DNA of 64,000 nucleotides, taken from Stieleria neptunia (lineage in GTDB: Bacteria > Planctomycetota > Planctomycetia > Pirellulales > Pirellulaceae). The notes beneath the pieces were generated by a model that was not told the DNA's origin, did no database searches, and saw only the letters and a list, made by a program, of their open reading frames with translations. The DNA is taken from positions 7,002,938-7,066,937 of the forward strand of contig NZ_CP037423.1 in assembly GCF_007754155.1 (NCBI RefSeq). Reading direction: 5' to 3'. Shown here one piece after another: positions 56,761 through 64,000 of the stretch (position 1 is its first letter; every line of letters starts with the position of its first letter). The position numbers were made by a program, and so were the translations under genes.

Positions 56761-56976
56761 TCAATAGTGTGGCGGTTTTTCATCCAGGGGATCCGCGGCC
56801 GACTCGGTCGCATTTTTGATCCGGTCGACGGTCTGTTCCCACTTGGCGATGCGTTTGTTGACGCGGTCCAACAACATCGATTGTTCCGTCACGACGTCGT
56901 TGAGCACGTCGTATTGACGCTGCAAGTGGGCCAACTGGACTTCCAGATGGGTGATTCGTTCGGTCTCGTTTTTCAT
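56761..56976 (-). CDS. slyX: SlyX family protein
   Basis: 71 residues, the family length. A coiled-coil of heptads, ITHLEVQLAHLQRQYDVLNDVVTEQ, SMLLDRVNKRIAKWEQTVDRI, ends in the typical SlyX tail EKPPHY. SlyX proteins are small cytoplasmic coiled-coils of unknown biochemical role. It is divergently placed relative to the aminotransferase gene and tail-to-tail with the preceding LRR-like gene. Confidence 0.88.
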   Translation of the reverse strand: MKNETERITHLEVQLAHLQRQYDVLNDVVTEQSMLLDRVNKRIAKWEQTVDRIKNATESAADPLDEKPPHY

Positions 56977-57080
56977 CGGTAGCGGTGTCCTGGGGTTCGG
57001 AGGTCGAAGCCGAGACGGGTTTCGCGTAGAATTCTCAGCGATGTCTTTGCCAGCTAGCCCTTAACCTGTCAAGAACCAAG

Positions 57081-58187
57081 ATGGTCTCTCCACTTCATCC
57101 TCGACAACGATTGCTCATGGGGCCAGGCCCCAGCACGGTGCCGGCGCGTATTTTGCAAGCGATTTCCGCGCCCACGCTCGGGCACCTCGACCCCCAATAC
57201 ATCGAGTACATGGACGAAACCTGCGAGATGATTCGACAGGTCTACCGTACGCAAAACGCGCTCACCTTTCCCGTCTCCGGGACCGGAATGGCCGGGATGG
57301 AGACGATTTTGGTCAACTTGCTCGAACCCGGCGACGAAGCGATCGTGATGATCAACGGGGTGTTCGGCGGCCGCATGAAAGACAACATGGAACGTTGCGG
57401 TGCGACCGTCCACGCCGTCGAAATCCCGTGGGGAAAATCGTTCTCGCTGGACCAATTCGCCGAAGCCGTTGCGGCCCACCCCAAGGCCAAAATGCTGGGG
57501 GTGGTCCACGCCGAAACCTCCACCGGTGCCCTGCAGGACCTCGGCGGTGTCGGTGATCTGTTGCACGATGCCGGCATGCTGTTCGCCGTCGACGCGGTCA
57601 CCTCGCTGGGCGGCCACGACGTTCGGGTCGACCAGTGGGGCATCGACGCGATTTATTCCGGAACACAAAAGTGTCTTTCCTGTCCGCCCGGATTGTCCCC
57701 CGTCTCGTTCTCCGACCGCGCGATCGAGCGGATGGAGGCGCGGTCGACCAAGTCCCGATCCTGGTACTTGGACGTTTCGATGCTCAAGAATTATTACACC
57801 GGCGGCGGCGGGCGCGCCTATCACCACACCGCACCGATCAACATGGTCTACGCACTCCGCGAAGCGTTGGCGATTGTGTTGGAAGAAGGCTTGGACGCAC
57901 GCATCGCACGCCACCGCGAAATGCACGAATTGCTCCGTGACGGGCTGCAAAAACTGGGCCTGTGTTACATCCCGGACCATTCGCTGTGCACACTCAATTG
58001 CGTCACGGTCCCCGAAGGCGTCGACGAAGCCGCCATCCGTCGGCGACTGCTCGATGAGTTTGATATTGAAATCGGCGGCGGCCTGGGCGTGTTCGCCGGC
58101 AAAGCCTGGCGGATCGGATTGATGGGCGAGTCCGCTTCCCAAAAGAACATCCTGACCCTGCTGGCCGCCTTGGAAGCCTGCCTTTAA
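57081..58187 (+). CDS. Alanine/serine-glyoxylate aminotransferase family protein
   Basis: 368 residues, class V PLP-dependent aminotransferase. [28 protein letters not shown] is the AGT/SGT signature near the N-terminus; [20 protein letters not shown] and [20 protein letters not shown] precede the PLP-binding lysine K197 in [15 protein letters not shown]. The C-terminal half has [18 protein letters not shown]. These enzymes convert glyoxylate to glycine using alanine or serine. The neighbouring glcDEF genes make glyoxylate from glycolate, so this gene very probably supplies the next step. It starts a same-strand cluster, separated from glcD by 236 bp of repeats. Confidence 0.9.
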   Translation: MVSPLHPRQRLLMGPGPSTVPARILQAISAPTLGHLDPQYIEYMDETCEMIRQVYRTQNALTFPVSGTGMAGMETILVNLLEPGDEAIVMINGVFGGRMKDNMERCGATVHAVEIPWGKSFSLDQFAEAVAAHPKAKMLGVVHAETSTGALQDLGGVGDLLHDAGMLFAVDAVTSLGGHDVRVDQWGIDAIYSGTQKCLSCPPGLSPVSFSDRAIERMEARSTKSRSWYLDVSMLKNYYTGGGGRAYHHTAPINMVYALREALAIVLEEGLDARIARHREMHELLRDGLQKLGLCYIPDHSLCTLNCVTVPEGVDEAAIRRRLLDEFDIEIGGGLGVFAGKAWRIGLMGESASQKNILTLLAALEACL

Positions 58188-58212
58188 GAACCGTCCAGCA
58201 AAGGCGACCGCT

Positions 58213-58359
58213 TTCCGCAAGTACGATGGCCCTTCCGGGCCGTCGTCCGAAAGGCTCGCCGTTCCGCAAGTACGACGGCCCTTCCGGGCCGTCGTCCGAA
58301 AGGCTCGCCTTTCCGCAAGTACGACGGCCCTTCCGGGCCGTCGTCCGAAGGGCTCGCCC
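58213..58359. repeat. 49-bp tandem repeat, three units
   Basis: Units beginning TTCCGCAAGTACGA at 58213, 58262 and 58311 each contain the palindromic GGCCCTTCCGGGCC. They are preceded by ACCGTCCAGC (58192-58201), the end of the MITE-like element at 35291-35485, of which these are an expanded, damaged relative. They separate the aminotransferase gene from glcD. Confidence 0.82.
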
Positions 58360-58423
58360 CGACGCCCCGGAAAAGACGTCGTCCAACGATCCCCGCCGCC
58401 CCCTCCCCACCGGTTTAAATGCC

Positions 58424-59869
58424 ATGTCATCGGTCCACCTGCAAACGCTTCGCGACCTGTTGCCGCCCGGTCGGCTCAGCGAAGACGCGGCGTCGCGGGC
58501 GGCATTTGAATCCGACGGGCTGACCGCGTTTCGCTGTCGGCCGCTGGCGGTGGTGATCCCGCAAAACGAAACAGAAGTCGTCCAGACGGTGCGTTGGTGT
58601 GACCAGCACGCGGTGCCCTTCGTCGCCCGTGGCAGCGGCACCAGCCTTTCCGGCGGGTCGATGCCCGTCTCTGACGGCATCGTGATCTCGCTGAATCGAT
58701 TGCGGCAAATCATCAAAGTCGATCCCGACAATCGAATCGCCGTCGTCCAGCCCGGTGTCATCAATCTGCAGGTCTCGGCGGCCGCCGCGCGACACGGCCT
58801 GTATTACGCACCGGATCCGTCCAGCCAAAAAATCTGCACCATCGGCGGCAACATCGCGTTCAATTCCGGCGGTGCCCACTGCCTGAAATACGGCATGACG
58901 TCCAACCATGTGATCGGGATTCGAGCGGTCACGGCCAGCGGAGAAATCGTCAGCTTCGGCGGCGAGTCCCTGGAATCGGTCGGCCCGGATTTCACGGGAC
59001 TGTTCTGCGGCAGCGAGGGATTGTTCGGGGTCGCGTTGGAAATCACGCTGCGTCTGCTGCCCAAACCGGAGTGTTTTCACACGGTGCTGGTCGGTTACCG
59101 ATCCCTGCGTGCGGCCGGCGATGCGGTTTCGGCGGTCATCGATTCGGGGCTGTTGCCCGGCGCGATGGAAATCATGGAAGCACTCGCGATCGAAGCGGCC
59201 GAAGCCGCGACCCAGTGCGGCTATCCCAAGGGGGCCGCCGCCGTGTTGATCGTCGAATTGGAAGGACCGCGTGAAAAAATCGATGCCGAAAAGAAGCAAC
59301 TCGAATCGATCATCGCCGCGACCGACGCGTTCGAAACCGTCGTCGCCGCCGACGACCACCAACGCGCCGGGATTTGGGCCGGTCGCAAGAGTGCGTTTTC
59401 AGCCGTCGGAAAACTGAGTCCAGATTTTCTGGTCCAAGACGGCGTCGTCCCGCGAAAGCGGTTAGGCGACGCACTGGAAGCGATCGAAGGTTTTTCCAAA
59501 GACTCGGGGCTACGTGTCGCCAACGTCTTTCACGCCGGCGACGGCAATTTGCATCCGCTGATTTTGTTCGATGATTCGGTCGACGGTGAATTGGAACGCG
59601 CCGAAACACTGGCCGGAAAGATCCTCGACCTGTGTGTCCAGATGGGCGGGTCGATCACCGGCGAACACGGCGTCGGGATGGAAAAGCGAGAGTTTCTTCC
59701 CAAAATGTACGACGAACCCACGATGGAATTGATGCATCGATTGAGAGCCGCGTTTGATCCCCAAACGATCGCCAACCCCGGCAAAATGTTCCCGGGCGCG
59801 GAGGCACCTGCACTCTCGTCCCACGGACTGCATCCCCTGGAAAAGGCCGGGGTGATCAGCCGTGAGTGA
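58424..59869 (+). CDS. glcD: Glycolate oxidase subunit GlcD
   Basis: ATG 58424 (481 residues); the frame is open upstream only through repeats. FAD_binding_4 domain (about 40-180): [47 protein letters not shown], and [25 protein letters not shown] ... [14 protein letters not shown]-oxidase C domain (about 230-465), with [17 protein letters not shown] and [19 protein letters not shown]. This is the FAD subunit that, with GlcE and the iron-sulfur protein GlcF, oxidises glycolate to glyoxylate. glcE overlaps its end by 8 bp. Confidence 0.95.
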   Translation: MSSVHLQTLRDLLPPGRLSEDAASRAAFESDGLTAFRCRPLAVVIPQNETEVVQTVRWCDQHAVPFVARGSGTSLSGGSMPVSDGIVISLNRLRQIIKVDPDNRIAVVQPGVINLQVSAAAARHGLYYAPDPSSQKICTIGGNIAFNSGGAHCLKYGMTSNHVIGIRAVTASGEIVSFGGESLESVGPDFTGLFCGSEGLFGVALEITLRLLPKPECFHTVLVGYRSLRAAGDAVSAVIDSGLLPGAMEIMEALAIEAAEAATQCGYPKGAAAVLIVELEGPREKIDAEKKQLESIIAATDAFETVVAADDHQRAGIWAGRKSAFSAVGKLSPDFLVQDGVVPRKRLGDALEAIEGFSKDSGLRVANVFHAGDGNLHPLILFDDSVDGELERAETLAGKILDLCVQMGGSITGEHGVGMEKREFLPKMYDEPTMELMHRLRAAFDPQTIANPGKMFPGAEAPALSSHGLHPLEKAGVISRE

Positions 59870-61013
59870 ATTCACCAGCGTTGATTCGGTCCAAGCCTTG
59901 CAAGAATTGGTCCGCCACAGCGAGTCGATTCTGGTCGTCGGCAATCGCACCAAGCCGGCGCTTTCGTCGCTCGCTGCGCCGACACAATTGATCACCACAC
60001 GGTCGCTGACGGGGATCATCGAATACGAACCGTCGGAGTTCACGTTCACCGCGCTGGCGGGAACGACGCTCGCCGAAATCAACACGGCCCTGGCGGCGAA
60101 GAACCAGTACCTGCCGTTCGACCCCTTGTTGGCCGGGACCGACGCGTCAGCGGGAACCGACGCGTCGGCGGGTGACGCCGCGACGATCGCCGGCACGCTG
60201 GCCGCCGGACTCAGTGGTCCCGGTCGGCATCGCTACGGCGGCGTGCGAGATTTTGTGTTGGGCGCCCAATTCGTCGACGGTGATGGAAACCTGATCCAGT
60301 CCGGCGGGAAAGTCGTCAAGAATGCCGCGGGATTCGACATCCCGAAACTGCTGGTCGGCAGCTGCGGCCGCTTGGGGGCGATCACCGCGCTGACCTTCAA
60401 AGTCTTCCCACGGCCGTGTGAATTCCACACCTATCAGCTGCAAGCCGCCGACCACGATGAAGCGTCCTTGATGATCGCAACCCTGGCGCGAGGCCGCTGG
60501 GAACTGGATGCGATCGACTACCGATCCGAGTCTCGTGCGATCTGGGTTCGCATCGGCGGCGCCAAACCCGTCTGCGATGCGATCGCGACCGACATCCGTC
60601 GTTGCCTGAAAACGCACACCGTCGAACCGATGACCGATGAACAAACCGCCCAATCATGGACACCACTGATGCAGCTTCGCTTTGGCGGACCGAATCGACG
60701 CTCTGTCGTCAAAATCCCGATGGTCTTGCAGCAGATGCAGCGACTGGCAACCTGGTGCGACGACCGTCGCGACAAAGCCTGCCTGCACGCCAGCGTTGCC
60801 GGCAGCATCGGATGGCTGGCCGTCGCCGACGACATGCTCCAGGACGTCGATTCGTTCTTGGTCGATTCGGCAATGACCGGCTTGGTCCTCCGCAGCGATC
60901 CAGGATCAACCGGGCGCTGGATGCTGGGCACTCGCCGCTCCGCCCCCATCGACCAGAAGATCAAAGACGCGATGGACCCGCCCGGACGTTTTCCCAACCT
61001 GGGAGGTGAATGA
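59862..61013 (+). CDS. glcE: Glycolate oxidase FAD-binding subunit GlcE
   Basis: 383 residues from GTG 59862, overlapping glcD by 8 bp (translational coupling). An FAD_binding_4 domain: [81 protein letters not shown] and [22 protein letters not shown]. The C-terminal half is shorter and more variable, as in other GlcE proteins. A small DNA direct repeat encodes the duplicated AGTDAS peptide near residue 90 (60136-60165). It partners GlcD and GlcF; alone it is not expected to be active. Confidence 0.93.
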   Translation: MSEFTSVDSVQALQELVRHSESILVVGNRTKPALSSLAAPTQLITTRSLTGIIEYEPSEFTFTALAGTTLAEINTALAAKNQYLPFDPLLAGTDASAGTDASAGDAATIAGTLAAGLSGPGRHRYGGVRDFVLGAQFVDGDGNLIQSGGKVVKNAAGFDIPKLLVGSCGRLGAITALTFKVFPRPCEFHTYQLQAADHDEASLMIATLARGRWELDAIDYRSESRAIWVRIGGAKPVCDAIATDIRRCLKTHTVEPMTDEQTAQSWTPLMQLRFGGPNRRSVVKIPMVLQQMQRLATWCDDRRDKACLHASVAGSIGWLAVADDMLQDVDSFLVDSAMTGLVLRSDPGSTGRWMLGTRRSAPIDQKIKDAMDPPGRFPNLGGE

Positions 61014-62284
61014 TGCGACACGAGATCAAGACGTCCCAGCACGGCGCGATGGGCCAGACGATGGCCGACGCCGTGAGCACCTGTGTGCACTGTGGGTTTT
61101 GTCTGTCGGCCTGCCCGACCTATCAAGAGCTCGGCCGCGAAACCGATTCCCCCCGCGGCCGAATCATCTTGATGAAGGAGGTGCTCGAAGGCACGTTGCC
61201 GATCGAGACCGCGGCACCACACCTGGACGCTTGCCTGGGCTGCCTGGCGTGCGTCCCGGCGTGCCCTTCGGAAGTGCCCTACGGTGATTTGATCAGCCCG
61301 TTCCGAGCGATCCACGAGTCGAAACGCAAACGCACGCTGGCCGATCGTTTCAAACGCACGCTGGCTCAGTGGACGCTTCCTTATCCGCAACGATTCCGCT
61401 TGGCAGCCCTCTCCGGGCGATTGATGAAACCGCTTGCGCGATGGATGCCGAGCCCGATTCGTGTGATGCTGGACCTGCTGCCCGAATCGCTCCCCAAGGC
61501 GATGCCGCTGCGTGAAGTCTACCCGGCGATGGGCGAGCAACGCGGACGCGTGGCGTTGCTGGCCGGCTGCGCCCAAACGGTGTTGGATCCCGACATCAAC
61601 GCGGCGACGATCGAAGTGCTCAACCGAAACGGGATCGAAGTGATCGTGCCGAAGTCGCAAGGGTGCTGTGGGGCGCTGTCGTGGCACGTCGGCAATCTGC
61701 GGCAAGCACAAACATTCGCCAAGCAGAATCTGGACGCGTTTCCCAGCGACATCGATGCGATCGTGACCAACGCCGCCGGTTGCGGCAGCGGGCTGCACGA
61801 GTACGGATTGATCCTTAAGGGCACGCCAGAGGAAGCCCGTGCGGTGGAATTTACCAAACGCGTTTGCGACGTCTCGGTTTACCTAATCCGCCTGGGTGAG
61901 CTCGCACCGTTTCCCGCGTCCCCGGCACCGCAGAGCGTCGCCTATCACGACGCCTGTCACTTGGCCAATGCCCAAGGCGTTCGATCGCAGCCGAGACGTT
62001 TGTTGGAACAGGTGCCGGGACTGACGTTGGTGGAGATCGCCGACGGACACCTGTGTTGCGGTTCGGCCGGAACCTACAATATCGACCAGCCCGAGATCGC
62101 CGATTCACTCGGACGCCAAAAAGCCGAAAACGTGGTGGCAACCGACGCGGACGTGGTGGCGATGGGCAACATTGGCTGCTTGACACAGATCGCCAACCAT
62201 CTGCGCGGCCGCGGATCGCCGATCCGCCCCAGGCATACGATGCAAATCCTCCGCGACGCCTACCAGGCCTCTCCCACTGGTTAA
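61010..62284 (+). CDS. glcF: Glycolate oxidase iron-sulfur subunit GlcF
   Basis: 424 residues; ATG in an ATGA overlap with glcE. Two 4Fe-4S clusters: CVHCGFCLSACP (residues 24-35) and CLGCLACVPACP, followed by CCG-domain motifs GCAQTVLDP, CCGALSWHVG, YHDACHLANAQGV and CCGSAGTYNIDQPE. It passes electrons from the FAD subunits to the quinone pool at the inner face of the membrane. Together with the aminotransferase upstream it forms a glycolate-to-glycine path, useful for photorespiratory glycolate released by algae (inference from habitat). Confidence 0.95.
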   Translation: MMRHEIKTSQHGAMGQTMADAVSTCVHCGFCLSACPTYQELGRETDSPRGRIILMKEVLEGTLPIETAAPHLDACLGCLACVPACPSEVPYGDLISPFRAIHESKRKRTLADRFKRTLAQWTLPYPQRFRLAALSGRLMKPLARWMPSPIRVMLDLLPESLPKAMPLREVYPAMGEQRGRVALLAGCAQTVLDPDINAATIEVLNRNGIEVIVPKSQGCCGALSWHVGNLRQAQTFAKQNLDAFPSDIDAIVTNAAGCGSGLHEYGLILKGTPEEARAVEFTKRVCDVSVYLIRLGELAPFPASPAPQSVAYHDACHLANAQGVRSQPRRLLEQVPGLTLVEIADGHLCCGSAGTYNIDQPEIADSLGRQKAENVVATDADVVAMGNIGCLTQIANHLRGRGSPIRPRHTMQILRDAYQASPTG

Positions 62285-62404
62285 GGCACTCCGCCCCTAC
62301 CCACGCGCCCTCATCATTCTGCCCCGAATCATTCTGCCATCGCTCCCCTCATTCCTCCTCGTGACAAGGCTCCGCCTTGTCACGCAATGCACCGGAGGCT
62401 CCCG

Positions 62405-62677
62405 CCCAATGCCATCTACTTTGACGCCAAGCGGGGTGTTTTTGTTAGCGGTAGGGCGCGAGCCCTCCGGTCTTTCACGGTGTTTTTGAAGCGCAACCGG
62501 ACGGCTCGCGGGCTGTCGATTTAGTCGGGATCTGCAGAGTCAATGGTGAGCCGCTGGCCGTAAGGCCTCGGGCTTTCGTCGCAGTGCCCGGCCGCTTACG
62601 CGTCGCGGCTCACTAAATCGACGGCCCGCTCGCGCCGTTCCGCTAACACCTCTAGTGCCAAAGTAGATGGCATTGGG
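62405..62677. repeat. Palindromic element A' interrupted by element B
   Basis: Ends CCCAATGCCATCTACTTT... and the complement, with CTCCCG directly repeated outside (62399-62404 and 62678-62683). The interior holds the TTAGCGG...CCGCTAA core, which is continuous in the relative at 54196-54344 but is split here by 117 bp at 62511-62627. Without the insert the element would be about 149 bp. Upstream (62285-62404) there are two ATCATTCTGCC motifs, the same as in the 25.4-kb array, and a GTGACAAGGC/GCCTTGTCAC hairpin at 62361-62383. Confidence 0.82.
62511..62627. repeat. 117-bp element B inserted with 7-bp target duplication
   Basis: Inverted relative to the copy at 43606-43722. Termini GGCTGTCGATTTAG and complement of GGGCCGTCGATTTAG. 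GCTCGCG is present on both sides (62504-62510 and 62628-62634) but only once in the uninterrupted relative at 54 kb. No coding capacity. Confidence 0.85.
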
Positions 62678-62740
62678 CTCCCGCCGCCCCGACGTTGGCG
62701 TGAACCGGCTGAATCCATCGGCACTCCAGCCCCAAAACCG

Positions 62741-63055
62741 CTACGCCCAGTCCTCGGCCGGCTCGAAGTCATCGTCGTCGTCATCCTGCAGCCCGTCATC
62801 CTCCAGGGAATCCTCTTCAAGCGCGAGCTTGAGAGCACTGCGGCGTGCGGCAGCGTCTCCCCCAGCCACTTCGGCCGCGGATTCGCCGGTCGGTTCCGCG
62901 GCGGGCTCGAGCCCCTTGAGGACTTCGGAGAGCTTGGCATCGAGTGCGTCCAGCTGGTCCAGCACGTCGTCCTGCCGCCGTTCCAGCTCCCCCAGCAATC
63001 CACCCGGTTGCGACTCATTGGGTTCGTCATCGAAGTGATGCGGGGGGACGGCCAT
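62741..63055 (-). CDS. Small acidic coiled-coil protein
   Basis: ATG 63055 (104 residues) is chosen; the frame is open to 63172 but the added residues look non-coding. LLGELERRQDDVLDQLDALDAKLSEVLKGLE (about 20-50) is a short coiled coil; the C-terminus is very acidic, with a run of six Asp (DDDDDDFEPAEDWA). Such small proteins are common conserved hypotheticals in Pirellulaceae. No function recognised. It lies alone, upstream of rpsU on the other strand. Confidence 0.65.
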   Translation of the reverse strand: MAVPPHHFDDEPNESQPGGLLGELERRQDDVLDQLDALDAKLSEVLKGLEPAAEPTGESAAEVAGGDAAARRSALKLALEEDSLEDDGLQDDDDDDFEPAEDWA

Positions 63056-63532
63056 CGGCGAGAACTTTCGGATCGAGGGGGACAACGGATGCGGTGCGAC
63101 GCGGCGAGCGAACGAAGCGGTCGCACCGTTGCCATCGGACGAAAGGGGGAAGGATCGTGCGTGCCGCTCCAAACAAACCAGTCAGCTCGTCTGGGGAAAG
63201 ATTGCCGGTTATCGGAGTTCTGCCGAATTTCCGGCGGACTGCCGGAGCGGTGGACAACCGCGACGATGATTTGTGCGTTCCGGTCGCGCCCGGCGGCGAA
63301 TCACCGGGGCCGGCGGGAGAAAAAAGGCAGAAACCGTGGGAATTCTGATCAATCCGAAAAGGATGGCCGTTGCGGGAGTGGTGTGCCGATCGTTACACTC
63401 CCGCGTCTCTCAATTGGCCCCTGCGCGAAATCCACCCAAGTGTGGCTGACGGCACACTCTGGGGGGCCGATCTGGGTGTGGTAGCGATTCCAATTCAAAA
63501 TCAGAGGTTCCAACGATGCAGATGGAGAAACA
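63056..63532. other. Divergent intergenic region before rpsU
   Basis: 477 bp between the small acidic protein and rpsU. Several open frames exist but none has convincing composition or similarity. It should contain the rpsU promoter. No repeat family of this window was found here. Confidence 0.45.
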
Positions 63533-63727
63533 ATGGTTAAGTTGATGGTCCGTGACAGCGAAACAATTCAAGAGGCAGTCCGAAGATTCCGAAAATTGGT
63601 CGAACGCAGCGGAATCAAAAAAGAAATGCGTCGCCGCGAGCATTACCAAAAACCCAGCGAAATTCGTCGCCGCCAGAAGATCCAGGCAGAGCGACGCAAC
63701 AAGCGAGCCCGGATGCTCGGCCGCTAG
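63533..63727 (+). CDS. rpsU: Ribosomal protein bS21
   Basis: 64 residues, very basic. The sequence [43 protein letters not shown] is characteristic of bS21, with the Arg/Lys tail. GGAG lies five bases before ATG 63533, a strong ribosome site that decides this start over the in-frame ATG at 63545. It is a protein of the 30S platform involved in initiation, acting with the anti-Shine-Dalgarno region. Monocistronic, with tRNA-Val downstream. Confidence 0.94.
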   Translation: MVKLMVRDSETIQEAVRRFRKLVERSGIKKEMRRREHYQKPSEIRRRQKIQAERRNKRARMLGR

Positions 63728-63902
63728 CCGCGACCGCGAAAAACGTTGCCTGAATCGGCGGAATTCTGTCACCGCTCGGCAACTTTCGGTCGATCCGAAC
63801 CATAACCACCCGGGCGCCAGCAGCGCGCCCACGGTCGATGCGAAACCACTGCGACCCCGCAGGGTCCCTTGCCGATCCGCGGCAACCATCGCATCCCCCC
63901 AA

Positions 63903-63976
63903 GGGCGTTTAGCTCAGTTGGCTAGAGCACCTCGTTTACACCGAGGGGGTCGGGGGTTCGAGTCCCTCAACGCCCA
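63903..63976 (+). tRNA. tRNA-Val (anticodon TAC)
   Basis: GGGCGTT pairs with AACGCCC as a 7-bp acceptor stem, GCTC/GAGC is the D stem, CCTCG-TTTACAC-CGAGG the anticodon arm with anticodon TAC (Val, GUA codons), and GGGGG-TTCGAGT-CCCTC the T arm with one G:T pair. Discriminator A at 63976; CCA is not encoded. Confidence 0.95.
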
Positions 63977-64000
63977 CTTCTAAGTCGGTCTTCAGAAACG

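Overview
The window looks like a chromosomal segment of a marine-type planctomycete, probably family Pirellulaceae (Rhodopirellula/Stieleria-like). This rests on gene content, not on a marker phylogeny: two secreted formylglycine sulfatases, a PSCyt1/DUF1549/DUF1553 protein paired with a DUF1501 protein, a DUF1571 protein, a two-domain PPK2, an ECF sigma factor grouped with a Ser/Thr kinase, a double-length UvrA, and very many short palindromic repeats between genes.

Layout. 1-7.2 kb: 3' end of an Nramp-like transporter, a PQQ-type beta-propeller protein, a ten-EF-hand protein, a 191-bp tandem repeat, and a sulfatase fused to an alpha/beta hydrolase. 7.5-9.2 kb: a defective IS110-family element. 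9.4-15 kb: the DUF1553/DUF1501 pair and a polyphosphate:AMP phosphotransferase. 15.3-27.4 kb: a heavy-metal efflux locus (adaptor, CzcA-like RND pump, sigma54-type response regulator, histidine kinase, TolC-like lipoprotein), split by a second copy of the same defective IS and by a 16-bp tandem array. 27.6-35.3 kb: a glutamine amidotransferase, a large TolB-propeller/amidohydrolase, a DUF1571 protein and a second sulfatase. 35.5-41.1 kb: a minus-strand signalling operon (FHA-like protein, Ser/Thr kinase, membrane protein, ECF sigma factor). 41.3-50.2 kb: a coiled-coil membrane protein, a methyltransferase and a 2156-residue tandem UvrA. 50.5-56.7 kb: an M48-like membrane protease, a small YHS/TRASH-like secreted protein and two related membrane/LRR-like proteins. 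56.8-62.3 kb: slyX and a glycolate/glyoxylate operon (aminotransferase, glcD, glcE, glcF). 62.7-64 kb: a small acidic protein, rpsU and tRNA-Val.

How genes work together. The metal-efflux locus carries its own control circuit. A 17-bp palindrome (16/17 identical) lies about 105-115 bp upstream of a -24/-12 (sigma54) promoter-like sequence in front of both the pump operon and the kinase/regulator operon, and the regulator is of the sigma54-activating class. GlcDEF would oxidise glycolate to glyoxylate, which the adjacent aminotransferase can turn into glycine. The FHA-like/kinase/membrane/ECF cluster looks like one phospho-signalling unit.

The most distinctive non-gene content is a set of short mobile repeats that can be defined from this window alone. 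A 132-bp miniature element is present twice with 8-9 bp target duplications. A 117-bp element is inserted with a 7-bp duplication inside another repeat. Several other palindrome families supply stop codons or interrupt reading frames.
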